Assembly (NCBI RefSeq): GCF_938039205.1
Contig: NZ_CALHVM010000056.1
Span: forward strand, 62,001 to 126,000
Origin: an uncultured Campylobacter sp.
GTDB lineage: Bacteria > Campylobacterota > Campylobacteria > Campylobacterales > Campylobacteraceae
Length of the DNA: 64,000 nucleotides
Reading direction: 5' to 3'
How positions within the stretch are numbered: position 1 is the stretch's first letter; each line of letters starts with the position of its first letter. Under the pieces are notes generated by a model. The model did not search any database. It was not told the DNA's origin and was given only the letters and a program-made list of their open reading frames with translations. The position numbers and the translations under genes were made by a program. Below, piece by piece: positions 8,775-18,970 of the stretch.

Positions 8775-10112
8775 ATGTGGAGTAGAGATTCGTGGAGAAA
8801 ATTTAATATCTTGCAGCAGCCAAGCTACCCCGACGAGGTCTTGCTAAAAAAGGCCGAGGACAAGCTAAAGACGATGCCGCCGCTAGTTTTTGCCGGCGAG
8901 GCTAGAAACCTAAAGCAAGACCTTGCTAAAGTTTGTAGCGGCGAGGCATTTTTGCTACAAGGGGGCGACTGCGCGGAGAGTTTTTCAAATTTTAACGCCG
9001 TAAATATCCGCGATATGTTTAAAGTGATGCTGCAAATGGCGATCGTTTTGACGTTTGCCGGACGCTGCCCTGTCGTAAAAGTAGGGCGCGTGGCGGGTCA
9101 GTTTGCCAAGCCTAGAAGCTCGGACTACGAGGAACAAGGCGGCGTAAAGCTACCGAGCTACCGCGGCGACATCATAAACGGTTTTGAATTTAATGCCGAG
9201 GCTCGCGTGCCCGATCCAAACCGCATGATCGAGGCGTATTATCAAAGCGCATCCACGATGAACCTGCTTCGTGCCTTTTCTCGCGGCGGTCTAGCCGATC
9301 TGCACGAGGTAAATCGCTGGAACCTAGGCTTTATCAAAAAGCCCGAGCTTGACGCTAAATACGGCGAGCTAGCCAGACAGCTGAGCCAAACCCTAGCGTT
9401 TATGGGAGCTTGCGGCATAAACGCCTCAAATACTCCTGCGCTTAGCGAAACTAAGGTCTACACCTCACACGAGGCGCTTTTGCTGCCGTACGAGGAGGCG
9501 CTAACTAGAGAGGATAGCCTCACCGGCGACTGGTACGACTGCTCGGCGCATATGCTTTGGATCGGCGAGCGCACGCGCGGCGTAAACGACGCTCACGTGC
9601 ATTTTCTAAGCGGCGTTCATAATCCTCTAGGCGTAAAGATCGGACCAAACGCAACCGCGCAGGACGTCATCGCGCTCGCAAATGCGCTAAATCCGCAAAA
9701 CGAAGCGGGTAGACTAAATGTGATAATCAGAATGGGCGCGGATAAAATCGGCGAGCGGTTACCGAAAATCCTACGCGAAGTAAAACGCGAAGGGCTAAAT
9801 ATCGTTTACAGCATCGACCCGATGCATGGCAATACGATAAAGGCGGCAAACGGCTACAAGACGCGCGAATTTGATAAAATCCTAGCCGAAGTGCAAAGCT
9901 TTTTCGAGATACATCGAGCCGAGGGCACGCATGCTGGCGGCGTGCATCTAGAGATGACGGGTCAGGATGTGACTGAGTGCACGGGCGGGTCGTTTAAGCT
10001 AAACGAGGACGATCTAGCTCACAGATACGAGACGCAGTGCGATCCGCGCCTAAACGCCGATCAGTCGCTAGAACTTGCGTTTTTAATCGCCGAGTTTTTA
10101 AAGAAAATTTAG
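8775..10112 (+). CDS. Class II 3-deoxy-D-arabino-heptulosonate-7-phosphate synthase
   Basis: First enzyme of the shikimate pathway, joining phosphoenolpyruvate and erythrose 4-phosphate. The start chosen is the ATG giving [10 protein letters not shown], typical of plant-like class II enzymes; the longer frame from 8601 adds 58 unrelated residues crossing the divergent promoter region. The resulting 445 aa fits the family. Visible signatures are [33 protein letters not shown], the [13 protein letters not shown] segment and [18 protein letters not shown] near the C-terminus. Confidence 0.95.
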   Translation: MWSRDSWRKFNILQQPSYPDEVLLKKAEDKLKTMPPLVFAGEARNLKQDLAKVCSGEAFLLQGGDCAESFSNFNAVNIRDMFKVMLQMAIVLTFAGRCPVVKVGRVAGQFAKPRSSDYEEQGGVKLPSYRGDIINGFEFNAEARVPDPNRMIEAYYQSASTMNLLRAFSRGGLADLHEVNRWNLGFIKKPELDAKYGELARQLSQTLAFMGACGINASNTPALSETKVYTSHEALLLPYEEALTREDSLTGDWYDCSAHMLWIGERTRGVNDAHVHFLSGVHNPLGVKIGPNATAQDVIALANALNPQNEAGRLNVIIRMGADKIGERLPKILREVKREGLNIVYSIDPMHGNTIKAANGYKTREFDKILAEVQSFFEIHRAEGTHAGGVHLEMTGQDVTECTGGSFKLNEDDLAHRYETQCDPRLNADQSLELAFLIAEFLKKI

Positions 10113-10348
10113 CTTTAGCGGGCGTAAATTTGATGAAATTTGCGCTCTTAAATTTAATGCGCTTCAAATTTGACTCTCAAATTTACCAAATTTATATGAG
10201 CTAAATTTGCTCCTGCTCGACTTTTTCCTTCCAAATTTGACTGTTTTTGTCTTTTTTAAATCAAATTTATCCCAAATTTCGCGAATTTCTTAAAATTTAA
10301 TACAATTTTCGCTACATTAATGAAAAATTATCAAATCGGAGAGAATCA

Positions 10349-11299
10349 ATGAGCGATGTTTACGACATTATCGTGATAGGCGGCGGCCCTTGCGGCATCG
10401 CGACCGTCGTAGAGGCGAGAGCCAATGGATTAAAAAAAGTTTTGCTTCTCGAAAAGGGCGACAACCACAGCCAAACTATAAGAAAATTTTACAAAGACAA
10501 TAAGCGCGTGGATAAAGAGTATAAAGGTCAAGACAGCACCATCCACGGCATCGTATCCTTTGAGGACGGTACAAAGGAGAGCACGCTTGATTATTTTGAT
10601 AAGCTGCTAGACGAGGAAAAGATCGAGGCCGTGTTTAACTCCGAGGTCGAAAGCGTAAAGAAAAAGGACGGTTTGTTTTTCGTGCACACCGCAAAGGGCG
10701 ACTATCAAGCCAAAAACGTGATGATAAGTATCGGTAAAATGGGACGCCCGAATAAACCGGACTACAAGATCCCACCTTCGCTAAATAATGTTATAAATTT
10801 TAACCTAAACTCCTGTTCTAGCGGCGAAAAAGTCCTCGTAGTAGGCGGCGGTAACTCGGCCGTAGAGTACGCCATCGAGCTATGCCAATACAACAAAACT
10901 ACGCTGGCGTACCGTAAGGATAAATTTAGCCGCGTAAACGACGTAAACGTAACGGCGCTGTGGGAACTAGAAAAAGCAAATAAGCTAAAAGTGCGATTAA
11001 ATCACGATATCGCCGAGATCGAAAATGAATCAGGACGCGTTAGAGTGCACTTTTCAAACGGAAAAATCAGAGTCTACGACAGGGTCGTCTACGCTATCGG
11101 CGGCTCGACTCCGGTGGATTTTCTACAAAAATGCGGAGTTGAGCTCGACGCAGACAAAGATCCTGTCGTAAACGAGCACTATGAAAGCAGCGTGCCCGGC
11201 CTATATATCGGCGGCGACATCGTGCTAAAAAACGGCGGCTCGATCGTACTCGCGTTAAATCATGCGCATAAGGTAATCCAAGACATCAAGGAAAAATAG
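10349..11299 (+). CDS. FAD-dependent pyridine nucleotide oxidoreductase, YpdA/TrxB-like
   Basis: The 316-aa flavoprotein has an N-terminal FAD-binding Rossmann motif (IGGGPCGIA, residues ~10-18) and a central NAD(P)H motif (VVGGGNSAVEYA, ~170-181), closing with the YIGGDIVLKNGGSIVLALNHA flavin contact. The redox CxxC of thioredoxin reductase is absent, and the architecture resembles YpdA-type disulfide reductases instead. A ribosome binding site (ggagag) precedes the ATG. The following coiled-coil gene begins 2 bp after its stop, so the two are probably co-transcribed. Substrate unknown. Confidence 0.8.
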   Translation: MSDVYDIIVIGGGPCGIATVVEARANGLKKVLLLEKGDNHSQTIRKFYKDNKRVDKEYKGQDSTIHGIVSFEDGTKESTLDYFDKLLDEEKIEAVFNSEVESVKKKDGLFFVHTAKGDYQAKNVMISIGKMGRPNKPDYKIPPSLNNVINFNLNSCSSGEKVLVVGGGNSAVEYAIELCQYNKTTLAYRKDKFSRVNDVNVTALWELEKANKLKVRLNHDIAEIENESGRVRVHFSNGKIRVYDRVVYAIGGSTPVDFLQKCGVELDADKDPVVNEHYESSVPGLYIGGDIVLKNGGSIVLALNHAHKVIQDIKEK

Positions 11300-11301
11300 A
11301 G

Positions 11302-13284
11302 TTGAGAGCGTTAAATTTAGTTTTATTTTTTATCTGCGGTTGTTTGCTCACGCTGGGCGGGTACTATTTGTATTTCGAGTTTGCAAAACCGTCTGCAAAG
11401 TCTACGGAACTCGCCGTGCAAATAATGAACGTCGAAGAAGCGCCTAAAAATGAGGGCGCAAGTACTACGAATGAGACAAATTCGGCTATCCCAAGTCAAG
11501 CTTTGCCGCAGGAAAAGTATACTAAAAATTTGGACGCAAATTATACGGACGCGCCTATTTTAGGCGACGAGGACGAGCTAAAAGAGCAAATCCGCGTCCT
11601 GCGCGCTCAAAATAAGCTACTCTATGACGATAACGTCGATCTAGTGAGCAAAAATCTAGAAATCTCAAATATCTTAAGCGATCAAAAAGCCGAACTGGAA
11701 ACCAGGCGAAAACAAGCCGCCAGCGCTAATGACAAACAGCGTATAAGCGCGATCGACGAGCTAAATAAAAAACTAGCCAAAGCGCAAGAAGAAAACGAAA
11801 AAAATAAAAATTTAGAGCAAAATTTGACTTCTCTTCGTAGCGAGATCAAAGCTCTAAAAACCGAGCTCGAGAAAAAGCAGAGTGAATTTGACAAATCAAG
11901 CGCCAAAACGCAAAGCGAAAGTCAAAATGCTCTAAAACGGCTCGAGGCCCAAAACGACGAGCTAAAAAGCGAAGCGCTATCTAGTAAGGCTAAATTTGAA
12001 AGCGAACTAAGAACGGCAAACGAAGAGACTGCAAAACTAAAGAGCGAAAATGCTAGGCTCGCAAACGAGCTGGGCCTAAAAGATAGCGAGATAAAAAGGA
12101 TCGCTAGCGAGTATAACGCTCAGGCGCTAAATGCTCAAAATTTATCCAAAAGCAGGATAGAGGCTCTAGAAAAAGAGCAAAACGCGGACAGAAAAAAAAT
12201 CAGCGAGCTTGAAGCAAGCCTGGAGAATGCAAATAAAAAAGCCGAGTCAAAAGCTAAGCTAAAAGCGATAAATGATGAGCTAAACGCGACTAATAAAGAG
12301 TTGGCCGCAAAGCTCGAGAAAGAAAAACAAGGATTTGAAAAAGAGATTGAACAAAACGAGGCTATATATAAAACCGAGCTTGAAAAGCTAAAAAATCAGC
12401 TCGAAAACGAGCGCCAAGAGACTGAGCGAAACGTATCCGAACTAAAGGCTAAAATCTACGAGTTGGAAGATCAAATTTCGCAAAAAGATAGTTCACTGCA
12501 AAATGCGGAAGCTAAGGTTGCAGAGCTAAACGAGTCGCTAAATATCCAAAAAGAACTGCTAGAGGACGAGATCGCCGCTGGTAAAAAAAATATCCAAAAC
12601 TATAAAATTTTAAATAACAAAATCACGACTTTAGTTGAAAACGACATCAAAACAGCCAAGGAAAACAAAGAGCAACTAGATGCTCTAAATGAGCTTTTGA
12701 CGCAAAAAGACGCAGAGCTCGCGACTCTAAGAAAACAGATACAAGACGGAGCTAAAGATTTAAGCGATACGAAGGAAAATTTAGCTAAAACAAGTACACA
12801 AAAAAACATCGCAAAGGGCGAAGTGGCGCAGATACTAACCAAAAACGAAGAGCTGATGAGCGAAAATGAAAATCTAAAAAAGATAATCCAGCTAAATTTT
12901 AGAGCCGAAGTGCCTAAAAAAGTTGTTTTCATCGCCTCGGTCGAGTGTTCTGATATGAGCGCGGGCTCAGACAGGCCGACGCAAGTTTGCAAAAACAAGG
13001 TAAGCGACTTTTTGCAGAGTTATAATTCAAATTATTATTTCGAGATCACGCCGATAGTGAGCCGAGGTAACTTTATCGCCACGTCAAAAGCGGCAAAAGT
13101 GATCCCGCAAGACGAGCTAGAAAAGATCAACTCATATGCAAATTTCGGTATCGGCAAAGAGCGCGCCAAGGTTGCCGGCGAGATGATAAAAGATGAATTT
13201 GGCGACTTTTCGCGTATATCGTACAGTAACGACATCATCACTTCTCAAGATAAGCAAGGATTTATCATCAAGGTATATAGATGA
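11302..13284 (+). CDS. Membrane-anchored long coiled-coil protein
   Basis: The 660-aa protein has an N-terminal membrane anchor (residues ~4-27, LVLFFICGCLLTLGGYYLYF), a low-complexity linker, about 450 residues of nearly unbroken coiled coil (~90-535), and a ~120-residue globular C-terminal domain starting VVFIASVEC with two cysteines. It starts with TTG 2 bp after the preceding stop, with aaggaaaa as ribosome binding site. The stop overlaps the next start by 4 bp (ATGA). It probably spans the periplasm as an envelope or scaffold protein. No family is recognised. Confidence 0.75.
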   Translation: MRALNLVLFFICGCLLTLGGYYLYFEFAKPSAKSTELAVQIMNVEEAPKNEGASTTNETNSAIPSQALPQEKYTKNLDANYTDAPILGDEDELKEQIRVLRAQNKLLYDDNVDLVSKNLEISNILSDQKAELETRRKQAASANDKQRISAIDELNKKLAKAQEENEKNKNLEQNLTSLRSEIKALKTELEKKQSEFDKSSAKTQSESQNALKRLEAQNDELKSEALSSKAKFESELRTANEETAKLKSENARLANELGLKDSEIKRIASEYNAQALNAQNLSKSRIEALEKEQNADRKKISELEASLENANKKAESKAKLKAINDELNATNKELAAKLEKEKQGFEKEIEQNEAIYKTELEKLKNQLENERQETERNVSELKAKIYELEDQISQKDSSLQNAEAKVAELNESLNIQKELLEDEIAAGKKNIQNYKILNNKITTLVENDIKTAKENKEQLDALNELLTQKDAELATLRKQIQDGAKDLSDTKENLAKTSTQKNIAKGEVAQILTKNEELMSENENLKKIIQLNFRAEVPKKVVFIASVECSDMSAGSDRPTQVCKNKVSDFLQSYNSNYYFEITPIVSRGNFIATSKAAKVIPQDELEKINSYANFGIGKERAKVAGEMIKDEFGDFSRISYSNDIITSQDKQGFIIKVYR

Positions 13285-13976
13285 TAATCACTCAGCCCAA
13301 AAACGGCTACCGCTACAACAGCGACACGATGTTTTTGTATGACTTTATCCGTGAGGGCGGAGTGTGCGGCGAGGTGCTAGAGGTTGGTTGCGGTAGCGGG
13401 GTTTTGGGGCTGCTTTTAAAGCGCGATTTTCCTAAAATTTCGCTTAGCTTACTTGATATTTTAGAAGCTAACGTAAATTTGGCCGCCGCAAACGCTAGCC
13501 AAAACGGGCTTGAAGCCGAGTTTATAACGTCTGATTTTGCTAAATTTAAGAGTGAAAAAAGATATAATCTCATCGTCTCAAACCCGCCCTTTTACCACGA
13601 CGGCGCGAAAAAAAGCGAGAACGAGCACCTTCGCACCGCTAGATATAGTGAAAATTTGCCGCTTAGCGAGCTTGTGGGTAGCGCAAATTCGCTGCTAAAG
13701 CCGCGCGGAGTTTTTAGCTTTTGCTACGACGCTAAGCGTATATCTGAAATTTTGCTTTGTTTGAGCGAATTTAAATTTACGCTTACTAGGCTTTGCTTCG
13801 TGCATCCAAAAGCGGACGGCGCGGCAAATTTGGTGCTAATCGAGGCTAAAAAAAGCTCAAAATCTTTGACTCAAATTTTACCGCCGATTTTTGTTTTTGA
13901 AGGCGGCGTTTATAGTAAAAAGGCGGCTGAAATTTTTGCCGCGGCAAATACGCAAAGCAAGGATGCGGCGGAGTGA
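13281..13976 (+). CDS. TrmN6-like N6-adenine methyltransferase
   Basis: SAM-dependent methyltransferase of 231 aa. The start QPKNGYRYNSDTMFLYDF is typical of the YfiC/TrmN6 family that methylates A37 of tRNA-Val. The SAM-binding motif EVGCGSGVLGLLLKRDF is at about residues 35-51 and the catalytic NPPF at ~105-108. It overlaps both neighbours by 4 bp (ATGA and GTGA), so it is translationally coupled. The tRNA target is inferred from family resemblance. Confidence 0.82.
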   Translation: MIITQPKNGYRYNSDTMFLYDFIREGGVCGEVLEVGCGSGVLGLLLKRDFPKISLSLLDILEANVNLAAANASQNGLEAEFITSDFAKFKSEKRYNLIVSNPPFYHDGAKKSENEHLRTARYSENLPLSELVGSANSLLKPRGVFSFCYDAKRISEILLCLSEFKFTLTRLCFVHPKADGAANLVLIEAKKSSKSLTQILPPIFVFEGGVYSKKAAEIFAAANTQSKDAAE

Positions 13977-14350
13977 ATTTGCTAAGACAAAGCGGCTTTG
14001 GTTATGAATTTGACGCTAGCAAGTGCGAGCTGTGCGGCGGCAAATGCTGCACTGGCGAGAGCGGCTATATATGGATAAGCTCCGCGGAAATCTCGTCATT
14101 GGCGCAGCATCTAAAAATGAGTGAGGATGAGTTTAGATCGCGATTTTTAGATAAATTCGGATATAAATTTAGCCTCAAAGAAAAGCCCTACGACGGCGGG
14201 TTTGCGTGCGTTTTTTTTGACGAAACGGCAAAAAACTGCTCGGTTTACGACTTTCGACCGAGCCAGTGCCGCACCTTTCCGTTTTGGGACTATTTTAAGG
14301 ATAAAATCAATGAATTGGAGAAAGAATGCGCGGGAATAAGGCGATTTTAA
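13973..14350 (+). CDS. YkgJ-type cysteine-cluster protein
   Basis: The 125-aa protein begins with GTG inside the stop of the previous gene. It contains CELCGGKCC near residues 15-23 and C-x5-C plus CRTFPFWDYF near the C-terminus, the pattern of the YkgJ/UPF0153 family thought to bind zinc or an iron-sulfur cluster. Its 3' end overlaps the next gene by 25 bp. Function unknown. Confidence 0.8.
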   Translation: MNLLRQSGFGYEFDASKCELCGGKCCTGESGYIWISSAEISSLAQHLKMSEDEFRSRFLDKFGYKFSLKEKPYDGGFACVFFDETAKNCSVYDFRPSQCRTFPFWDYFKDKINELEKECAGIRRF

Positions 14351-15591
14351 AATTTATATTGGCGGCCTTGCTTGTTTGTTTTGCTACCGCCAAAGACGGC
14401 TTTGATGAGAATTTGTACGTTATCAAGGCGCTTTTGGCGGTGGAAAACGCTAGGCACGACGAGGCGACCGAGCTTTACGAGCAGCTTTACGAAAAAACTA
14501 AAAACACGGACTATCTAAAAGAGGCGCTCAGACTCGCGTTTTTTTCTAAAAACGTAAATTTTAAAAGCATTTTAGCGCTCAGCCAAAAGGTGTTAAAAGA
14601 CGACGTGGACGTGCTTCGCATACAGGGCGCAAATTTGATGAGCGAAAACAAACTAGACGAAGCCGCAAAGATAATGAAAGAGCTCGTCAAAAAAGAGGAC
14701 GTCTCTAAAAATCACGTCATGCTCTCTGCTGTTTACTCGATGCAAAACGATAACAAAGCCGCTCTAGGCGAGCTTGAGCGCGCATATGAGCTAGATAGGA
14801 GCGTTGAGAATCTGCTACGCATAGTCGATCTTTTATACAATAAAATGAACGACAAAAAAGAGGCGATCAGGCATCTGGAGAGCTCACGCCGAATCGACGG
14901 CTGCGAGGTAGAGACCTGCACGGCGCTAGTAGATATCTACGCGCAGGACGGCCGCTACTCTGATATGATCGATGTTTACGAGAGTCTTTTTGAAGCGACG
15001 AAAGAAAAGATATATCTAGAAAAAGCGCTTGGCGTCTACGTCTATCAAAAAAACTACGACGCTGCGATCAAATTTTTGCAAAAATACTCCTACAACGACG
15101 ATGCGCTGATGGATCTTTACGCCGCGACCGGGGATTTTGGCAAAGCGTATAAAAAGGCGCAGGAAGCCTTTGATAAGAGCTTTAATCTCGAATATCAAGC
15201 CAAAATGGCGATATACCAATATGAAAGAGACACAAACAAACAAACCAAAAAGATAGATAAAGATAGTCTAAAGCAAGTCATAAATAACTTTGAAAAATCA
15301 GCCGTAAAGCTAAATAATGCGCTATATCTAAACTACTACGGCTACCTACTCATCGACCACGATATAGACGCGAAAAAAGGGGTAGAGCTGGTAAATAGAG
15401 CCCTCGAGCTAGAGCCGGGTTCGGTGTTTTATCTAGATTCGCTAGCGTGGGGATACTATAAGCTAGGCGAGTGCAAAAAGGCTGACGAGATAATGCAACA
15501 AATCCTGCACGACGAGGAATTTGTAAATTCGCCCGAGGGCAAAGAGCACATAAACTCTATCAAAGAGTGCCTAAAAAAGGGTAAAAAATGA
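14326..15591 (+). CDS. Secreted TPR-repeat protein
   Basis: The 421-aa product has a signal peptide (ending near residue 22, ATAKDG) followed by helical tetratricopeptide-like repeats; the clearest are [15 protein letters not shown] near the start, [15 protein letters not shown] near 145, and the C-terminal [33 protein letters not shown] block. It resembles Tpr-containing proteins involved in outer-membrane or envelope assembly. It overlaps both neighbours, so it belongs to the operon running from 11302 to 16872. The binding partner is unknown. Confidence 0.8.
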   Translation: MRGNKAILKFILAALLVCFATAKDGFDENLYVIKALLAVENARHDEATELYEQLYEKTKNTDYLKEALRLAFFSKNVNFKSILALSQKVLKDDVDVLRIQGANLMSENKLDEAAKIMKELVKKEDVSKNHVMLSAVYSMQNDNKAALGELERAYELDRSVENLLRIVDLLYNKMNDKKEAIRHLESSRRIDGCEVETCTALVDIYAQDGRYSDMIDVYESLFEATKEKIYLEKALGVYVYQKNYDAAIKFLQKYSYNDDALMDLYAATGDFGKAYKKAQEAFDKSFNLEYQAKMAIYQYERDTNKQTKKIDKDSLKQVINNFEKSAVKLNNALYLNYYGYLLIDHDIDAKKGVELVNRALELEPGSVFYLDSLAWGYYKLGECKKADEIMQQILHDEEFVNSPEGKEHINSIKECLKKGKK

Positions 15592-16373
15592 TATTGGATC
15601 AGATAATCGAACGAACGAAAGATGACTTGGCGCTGCGAAAGTCGCAAACGCCTTTTGAAAAGCTGCAAGAGCTCGCGGCGAAAAATCCGCGCGAGATAAA
15701 AGACGCGGTAAAATCGCTAAAAAGCAGCGCAGACGAGCCGTATCGCATCATCGCCGAGGTCAAAAAGGCAAGCCCTAGCAAGGGACTAATAAGGTCAAAT
15801 TTTGCGCCCGTAGAGATAGCCAAAGAGTATGAAAAAGGCGGCGCAAACGCTATCTCGGTTCTAACCGAGCCGCATTTTTTTAAAGGAAATTTAGAGTATC
15901 TAGCTGCTATCAGACGCGAAAGCTCGCTGCCGCTACTTCGCAAGGATTTTATCGTAGACGAGTATCAAATTTTAGAAGCGCTCGTTTATGGAGCCGATTT
16001 TATCTTGCTTATCGCAAAGGCTCTTGGTGTGGGTGAGCTAAAGCGGCTGCTTGATTACGCGCGCTCTTTGGGACTTGAGGCCTTGGTCGAGACGCACGAC
16101 GAGGAGGATGTAGAAAAGTCAAATTTCGCATGCGCAAAGATAGTCGGGGTAAATCACCGAAATTTAAGCACATTTGAGATGGATATGAGCCTTTGCGAGA
16201 AGCTGTTTTCTAAAATAAAAAATGCAAGTGTCATAGTCGCTGAAAGCGGTATCTATGAGCACTCGCAGCTAAAAGAGCTTCACGCTCAAGGAGCCGACGC
16301 GTTTTTGATAGGCGAGCATTTTATGAGGCAAGAGGGCTTGGCAAAAGCCGTAAAAACCGTAAAGGAGGGCTGA
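15588..16373 (+). CDS. trpC: Indole-3-glycerol phosphate synthase
   Basis: Catalyses the ring-closing step of tryptophan synthesis. The 261-aa TIM-barrel shows [15 protein letters not shown] at ~48, [12 protein letters not shown] at ~89, [13 protein letters not shown] at ~112, [14 protein letters not shown] near 184 and VAESGIY near 218. It begins inside the stop codon of the TPR gene (ATGA). Other trp genes are not in the window, so trpC is separate from any trp operon. Confidence 0.96.
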   Translation: MILDQIIERTKDDLALRKSQTPFEKLQELAAKNPREIKDAVKSLKSSADEPYRIIAEVKKASPSKGLIRSNFAPVEIAKEYEKGGANAISVLTEPHFFKGNLEYLAAIRRESSLPLLRKDFIVDEYQILEALVYGADFILLIAKALGVGELKRLLDYARSLGLEALVETHDEEDVEKSNFACAKIVGVNHRNLSTFEMDMSLCEKLFSKIKNASVIVAESGIYEHSQLKELHAQGADAFLIGEHFMRQEGLAKAVKTVKEG

Positions 16374-16374
16374 G

Positions 16375-16872
16375 ATGGAGCACATTTGCGCACCGTGGAG
16401 GAGCGAATATTTTAGTAAAAAGGAGCAGGGCTGCGTCTTTTGCAACGTCGTAAATCATCCAGAAAAAGACGCGCAGACTGGTGTTTTGTTTCGCGCAAAG
16501 CGGTGTTTTGGGATTATGAATCTCTACCCGTATACGCCCGGGCACTTTATGGTGATACCCTACGTGCATACCGATAATATCGAAAGCCTAGATGAGCAGA
16601 CCTGGATGGAGATGAGCGCCTACGTGCGCGAGGGCGTGAAAACTTTAAAACGCGAGTTAAATGCGGCTGGCGTAAATATCGGGATGAATCTGGGCAAAGC
16701 AGGGGGTGCGGGTATCGCAGAGCACGTGCACTATCACCTAGTGCCGCGCTGGAGCGGCGATACAAATTTCATCACCTCCATCGCCGAGGTGCGCGTAAAC
16801 GGCGTTCCATTTACTCCGCTTTACGAGAAGCTAAAAGCCGCGTTTGCTGATGTTTGCTTTAACGAGCGGTAA
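16375..16872 (+). CDS. HIT family nucleotide-binding hydrolase
   Basis: The 165-aa protein has the histidine triad HVHYHLVPRW (~117-126), with GKAGGAGIAEH before it and the zinc-type CVFCNV near residue 21. This is the Ap4A phosphorylase-like HIT branch, nucleotide hydrolases or transferases. It starts one base after the trpC stop, making it the last gene of the operon. The physiological substrate is unknown. Confidence 0.9.
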   Translation: MEHICAPWRSEYFSKKEQGCVFCNVVNHPEKDAQTGVLFRAKRCFGIMNLYPYTPGHFMVIPYVHTDNIESLDEQTWMEMSAYVREGVKTLKRELNAAGVNIGMNLGKAGGAGIAEHVHYHLVPRWSGDTNFITSIAEVRVNGVPFTPLYEKLKAAFADVCFNER

Positions 16873-16935
16873 ATTTATTTTTACCAAATTATTTTTTGGT
16901 AGAATTATCAAAATAAAAAGATATTAAGGCATGCG

Positions 16936-18147
16936 ATGAGATTTATTTTGCCGATATTTTTGTCATTTTCTTTTGTTTTTGCTAGCTTTAGCTGTGATGA
17001 CGCTTTGGTTGATAAGCAGCGATTTTTCTCGCAAAATTTAACCTTTTCGGGAGGATTTGAGCCAAACTGCAACGACTCTATCTTGGGGCTAAAAGAGGTT
17101 CAAATTTTACTCTCGGTAGCGCAAAATATCCGCTCCGAAAGCCTTGCTTGCGTTGGAAATTTAGCGACTAAGAATTTAAACGAGTTTAAATTTAAGATTT
17201 TAAAAGCCTCCTATGCACCTGAAATTTACGCCAAAGAGCTAGAAAGTCCCGACGAATACGAAAAACTCGTAGCACAAAATAGAGCCAGGCTTCGCTACTG
17301 GGGACATCAAAGTTTAAGTAACTTCACGGTTTTTAAGGACTTTAACAAAGACTACAACGCCGCGCTTGAGCCGCTCGTAAACTACTACAAATCAAATTTT
17401 AAGATAGACGAAGGCAGCGCGATTTATTACGCTTCAAAGGTTGCAAACGAGTTTTTAAAATTTGCCGCCGCGACTCTGCAAAATGGCGATATGGACGAGT
17501 TTGCGAGAAAGGTTAGCGACCCGACCTTTACAAAATACGGCATCAATGAGGCGATATATTCGGGCGCCGTCTCGCAAAGCTCGCTGCAAAACGCCTTTAA
17601 CGCCGCGCTTCTTTACGAAAAAAGCGAGGACGTGATAAAAGAGTTTTTGCGCGCGGGGGTAAATTTAAACTACGGCTTTGAGAGTTCGCTATTTTTCGCG
17701 CTTAAAAATTTAAATAACGTAAAGCTCCTGGTTTCTAGCGGTGCGGACGTAAACTATGCAAACCTGCTCGGCGTCACTCCGCTTTTTAAGGCCGTGCAGC
17801 TAAACGACATAAATTTGGTCAAATTTCTGCTTGAAAACGGAGCTTTGGTAAACAAAAGGCTGATAGACATGAGCACCAAGCTTGCATATAGCGCAAATTT
17901 AAGCGTCCAACTACCAAGCTTCGTGAAGCTCTGCGACTTTGATGAGGCGTCAAAAAGCGTGCTGATGAGCGCCGCGGGGGCGGCTGACGTGGAAATTTTG
18001 CAGCTTTTGATAGATAACGGCGCGGACGCGCAGGCAGTGGATGATAACGGACTAAACGCCCTAGACTACGCGATCATCGGTAAAAAAGAGATCAACGCAC
18101 AGTATCTAAGGGCGATGGGGCTTGAGTCAAATTTGATCACCGAATAA
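16936..18147 (+). CDS. Secreted ankyrin-repeat protein
   Basis: The 403-aa protein has a signal peptide (residues 1-17, ending VFA) and a Cys-containing N-terminal domain of ~220 residues, then ankyrin repeats: GADVNYANLLGVTPLFKAVQLNDINLVKFLLENGA is followed by another pair including VEILQLLIDNGADAQAVDDNGLNALDYAI. This suggests a periplasmic or surface protein-binding role. It is separated by 63 bp of AT-rich DNA from the HIT gene and probably has its own promoter. The N-terminal domain is not recognised. Confidence 0.82.
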   Translation: MRFILPIFLSFSFVFASFSCDDALVDKQRFFSQNLTFSGGFEPNCNDSILGLKEVQILLSVAQNIRSESLACVGNLATKNLNEFKFKILKASYAPEIYAKELESPDEYEKLVAQNRARLRYWGHQSLSNFTVFKDFNKDYNAALEPLVNYYKSNFKIDEGSAIYYASKVANEFLKFAAATLQNGDMDEFARKVSDPTFTKYGINEAIYSGAVSQSSLQNAFNAALLYEKSEDVIKEFLRAGVNLNYGFESSLFFALKNLNNVKLLVSSGADVNYANLLGVTPLFKAVQLNDINLVKFLLENGALVNKRLIDMSTKLAYSANLSVQLPSFVKLCDFDEASKSVLMSAAGAADVEILQLLIDNGADAQAVDDNGLNALDYAIIGKKEINAQYLRAMGLESNLITE

Positions 18148-18157
18148 GGAGAAAGAT

Positions 18158-18904
18158 ATGAAAGGAACGGCTTTTATTACTGGAGCTACTTCGGGTTTTG
18201 GCGAGGCGATAGCTAGGGTGCTCAGCCGTGAAGGCTACAAGATCGTAGCGCTCGCTCGCCGTAAGGAAAGGCTCGAAGCCTTGGCAAAAGAGCTTGGAAA
18301 TACCCACATCATCGTCGCAGATATCCGCGATAAAAAGGCGGTTTTTGACGGTGTGGCAAATTTGCCGCAGGAGTTTCGCGATATCGAAGTGCTCGTAAAT
18401 AACGCAGGCCTAGCGCTGGGACTTGAAGGCGTGGCAGAGACTAGCATCGAGGACTTTGAGACGATGGTCGATACTAATATCAAAGGCTTTTTATACTCGA
18501 CCAAGGCCGTTTTGCCCCTCATGATCGCGCGAAAGAGCGGCTATATCTTTAATCTAGGCTCAACCGCGGGCGCATGGCCGTATCCGGGCAGTCACGTTTA
18601 TGGCGCTAGCAAGGCGTTTGTGAAGCAGTTTAGTAGAAATCTGCGTAACGACATCCGCGGCACCGGCATACGCGTGACCGAGATAGCTCCAGGTATCTGC
18701 AAGACCGAGTTTAGCGAGGTTCGCTTCGGCGGAGATAAGGCTAAAGCCGACGCAGTTTACGAGGGCGTGGAGTACATAACTGCTGAGGATATCGCGCAGA
18801 TAGTGCTAAACTGCCTAAATATGCCTCACCGCGTAAACATCAACGTCGTCGAGGCGATGGCGACGCAGCAGACTTGGGCCGGGCTTTTTATAGAGAAAAA
18901 GTAG
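18158..18904 (+). CDS. ydfG: YdfG-like short-chain dehydrogenase/reductase
   Basis: NADP-dependent SDR of 248 aa. Cofactor motif TGATSGFGEAIA at residues ~7-18, NNAG at ~86-89, catalytic Ser in NLGSTAG, and Y-x3-K (YGASK) near 149. The stretch IAPGICKTEFSEVRFGGD is characteristic of YdfG, which oxidises L-allo-threonine, serine and 3-hydroxypropionate. A ribosome binding site (aaggagaaa) is 10 bp after the ankyrin gene stop, so the two may share a transcript. A strong hairpin follows the stop. Confidence 0.88.
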   Translation: MKGTAFITGATSGFGEAIARVLSREGYKIVALARRKERLEALAKELGNTHIIVADIRDKKAVFDGVANLPQEFRDIEVLVNNAGLALGLEGVAETSIEDFETMVDTNIKGFLYSTKAVLPLMIARKSGYIFNLGSTAGAWPYPGSHVYGASKAFVKQFSRNLRNDIRGTGIRVTEIAPGICKTEFSEVRFGGDKAKADAVYEGVEYITAEDIAQIVLNCLNMPHRVNINVVEAMATQQTWAGLFIEKK

Positions 18905-18928
18905 GCTTTTGTTGTTAAATTTGTGGAT

Positions 18929-18970
18929 TTTTGGGTTAAATTTGACTCTTTTATCAAATTTAACCCAAAA
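18929..18970. terminator. Strong bidirectional hairpin after ydfG
   Basis: TTTTGGGTTAAATTTGA (18929-18945) is perfectly complementary to 18954-18970: 17 bp with an 8-nt loop and A/T-rich outer ends. It lies 24 bp after the ydfG stop. It is the longest perfect stem I found outside the prophage and contains the AAATTTGA word. Confidence 0.75.
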
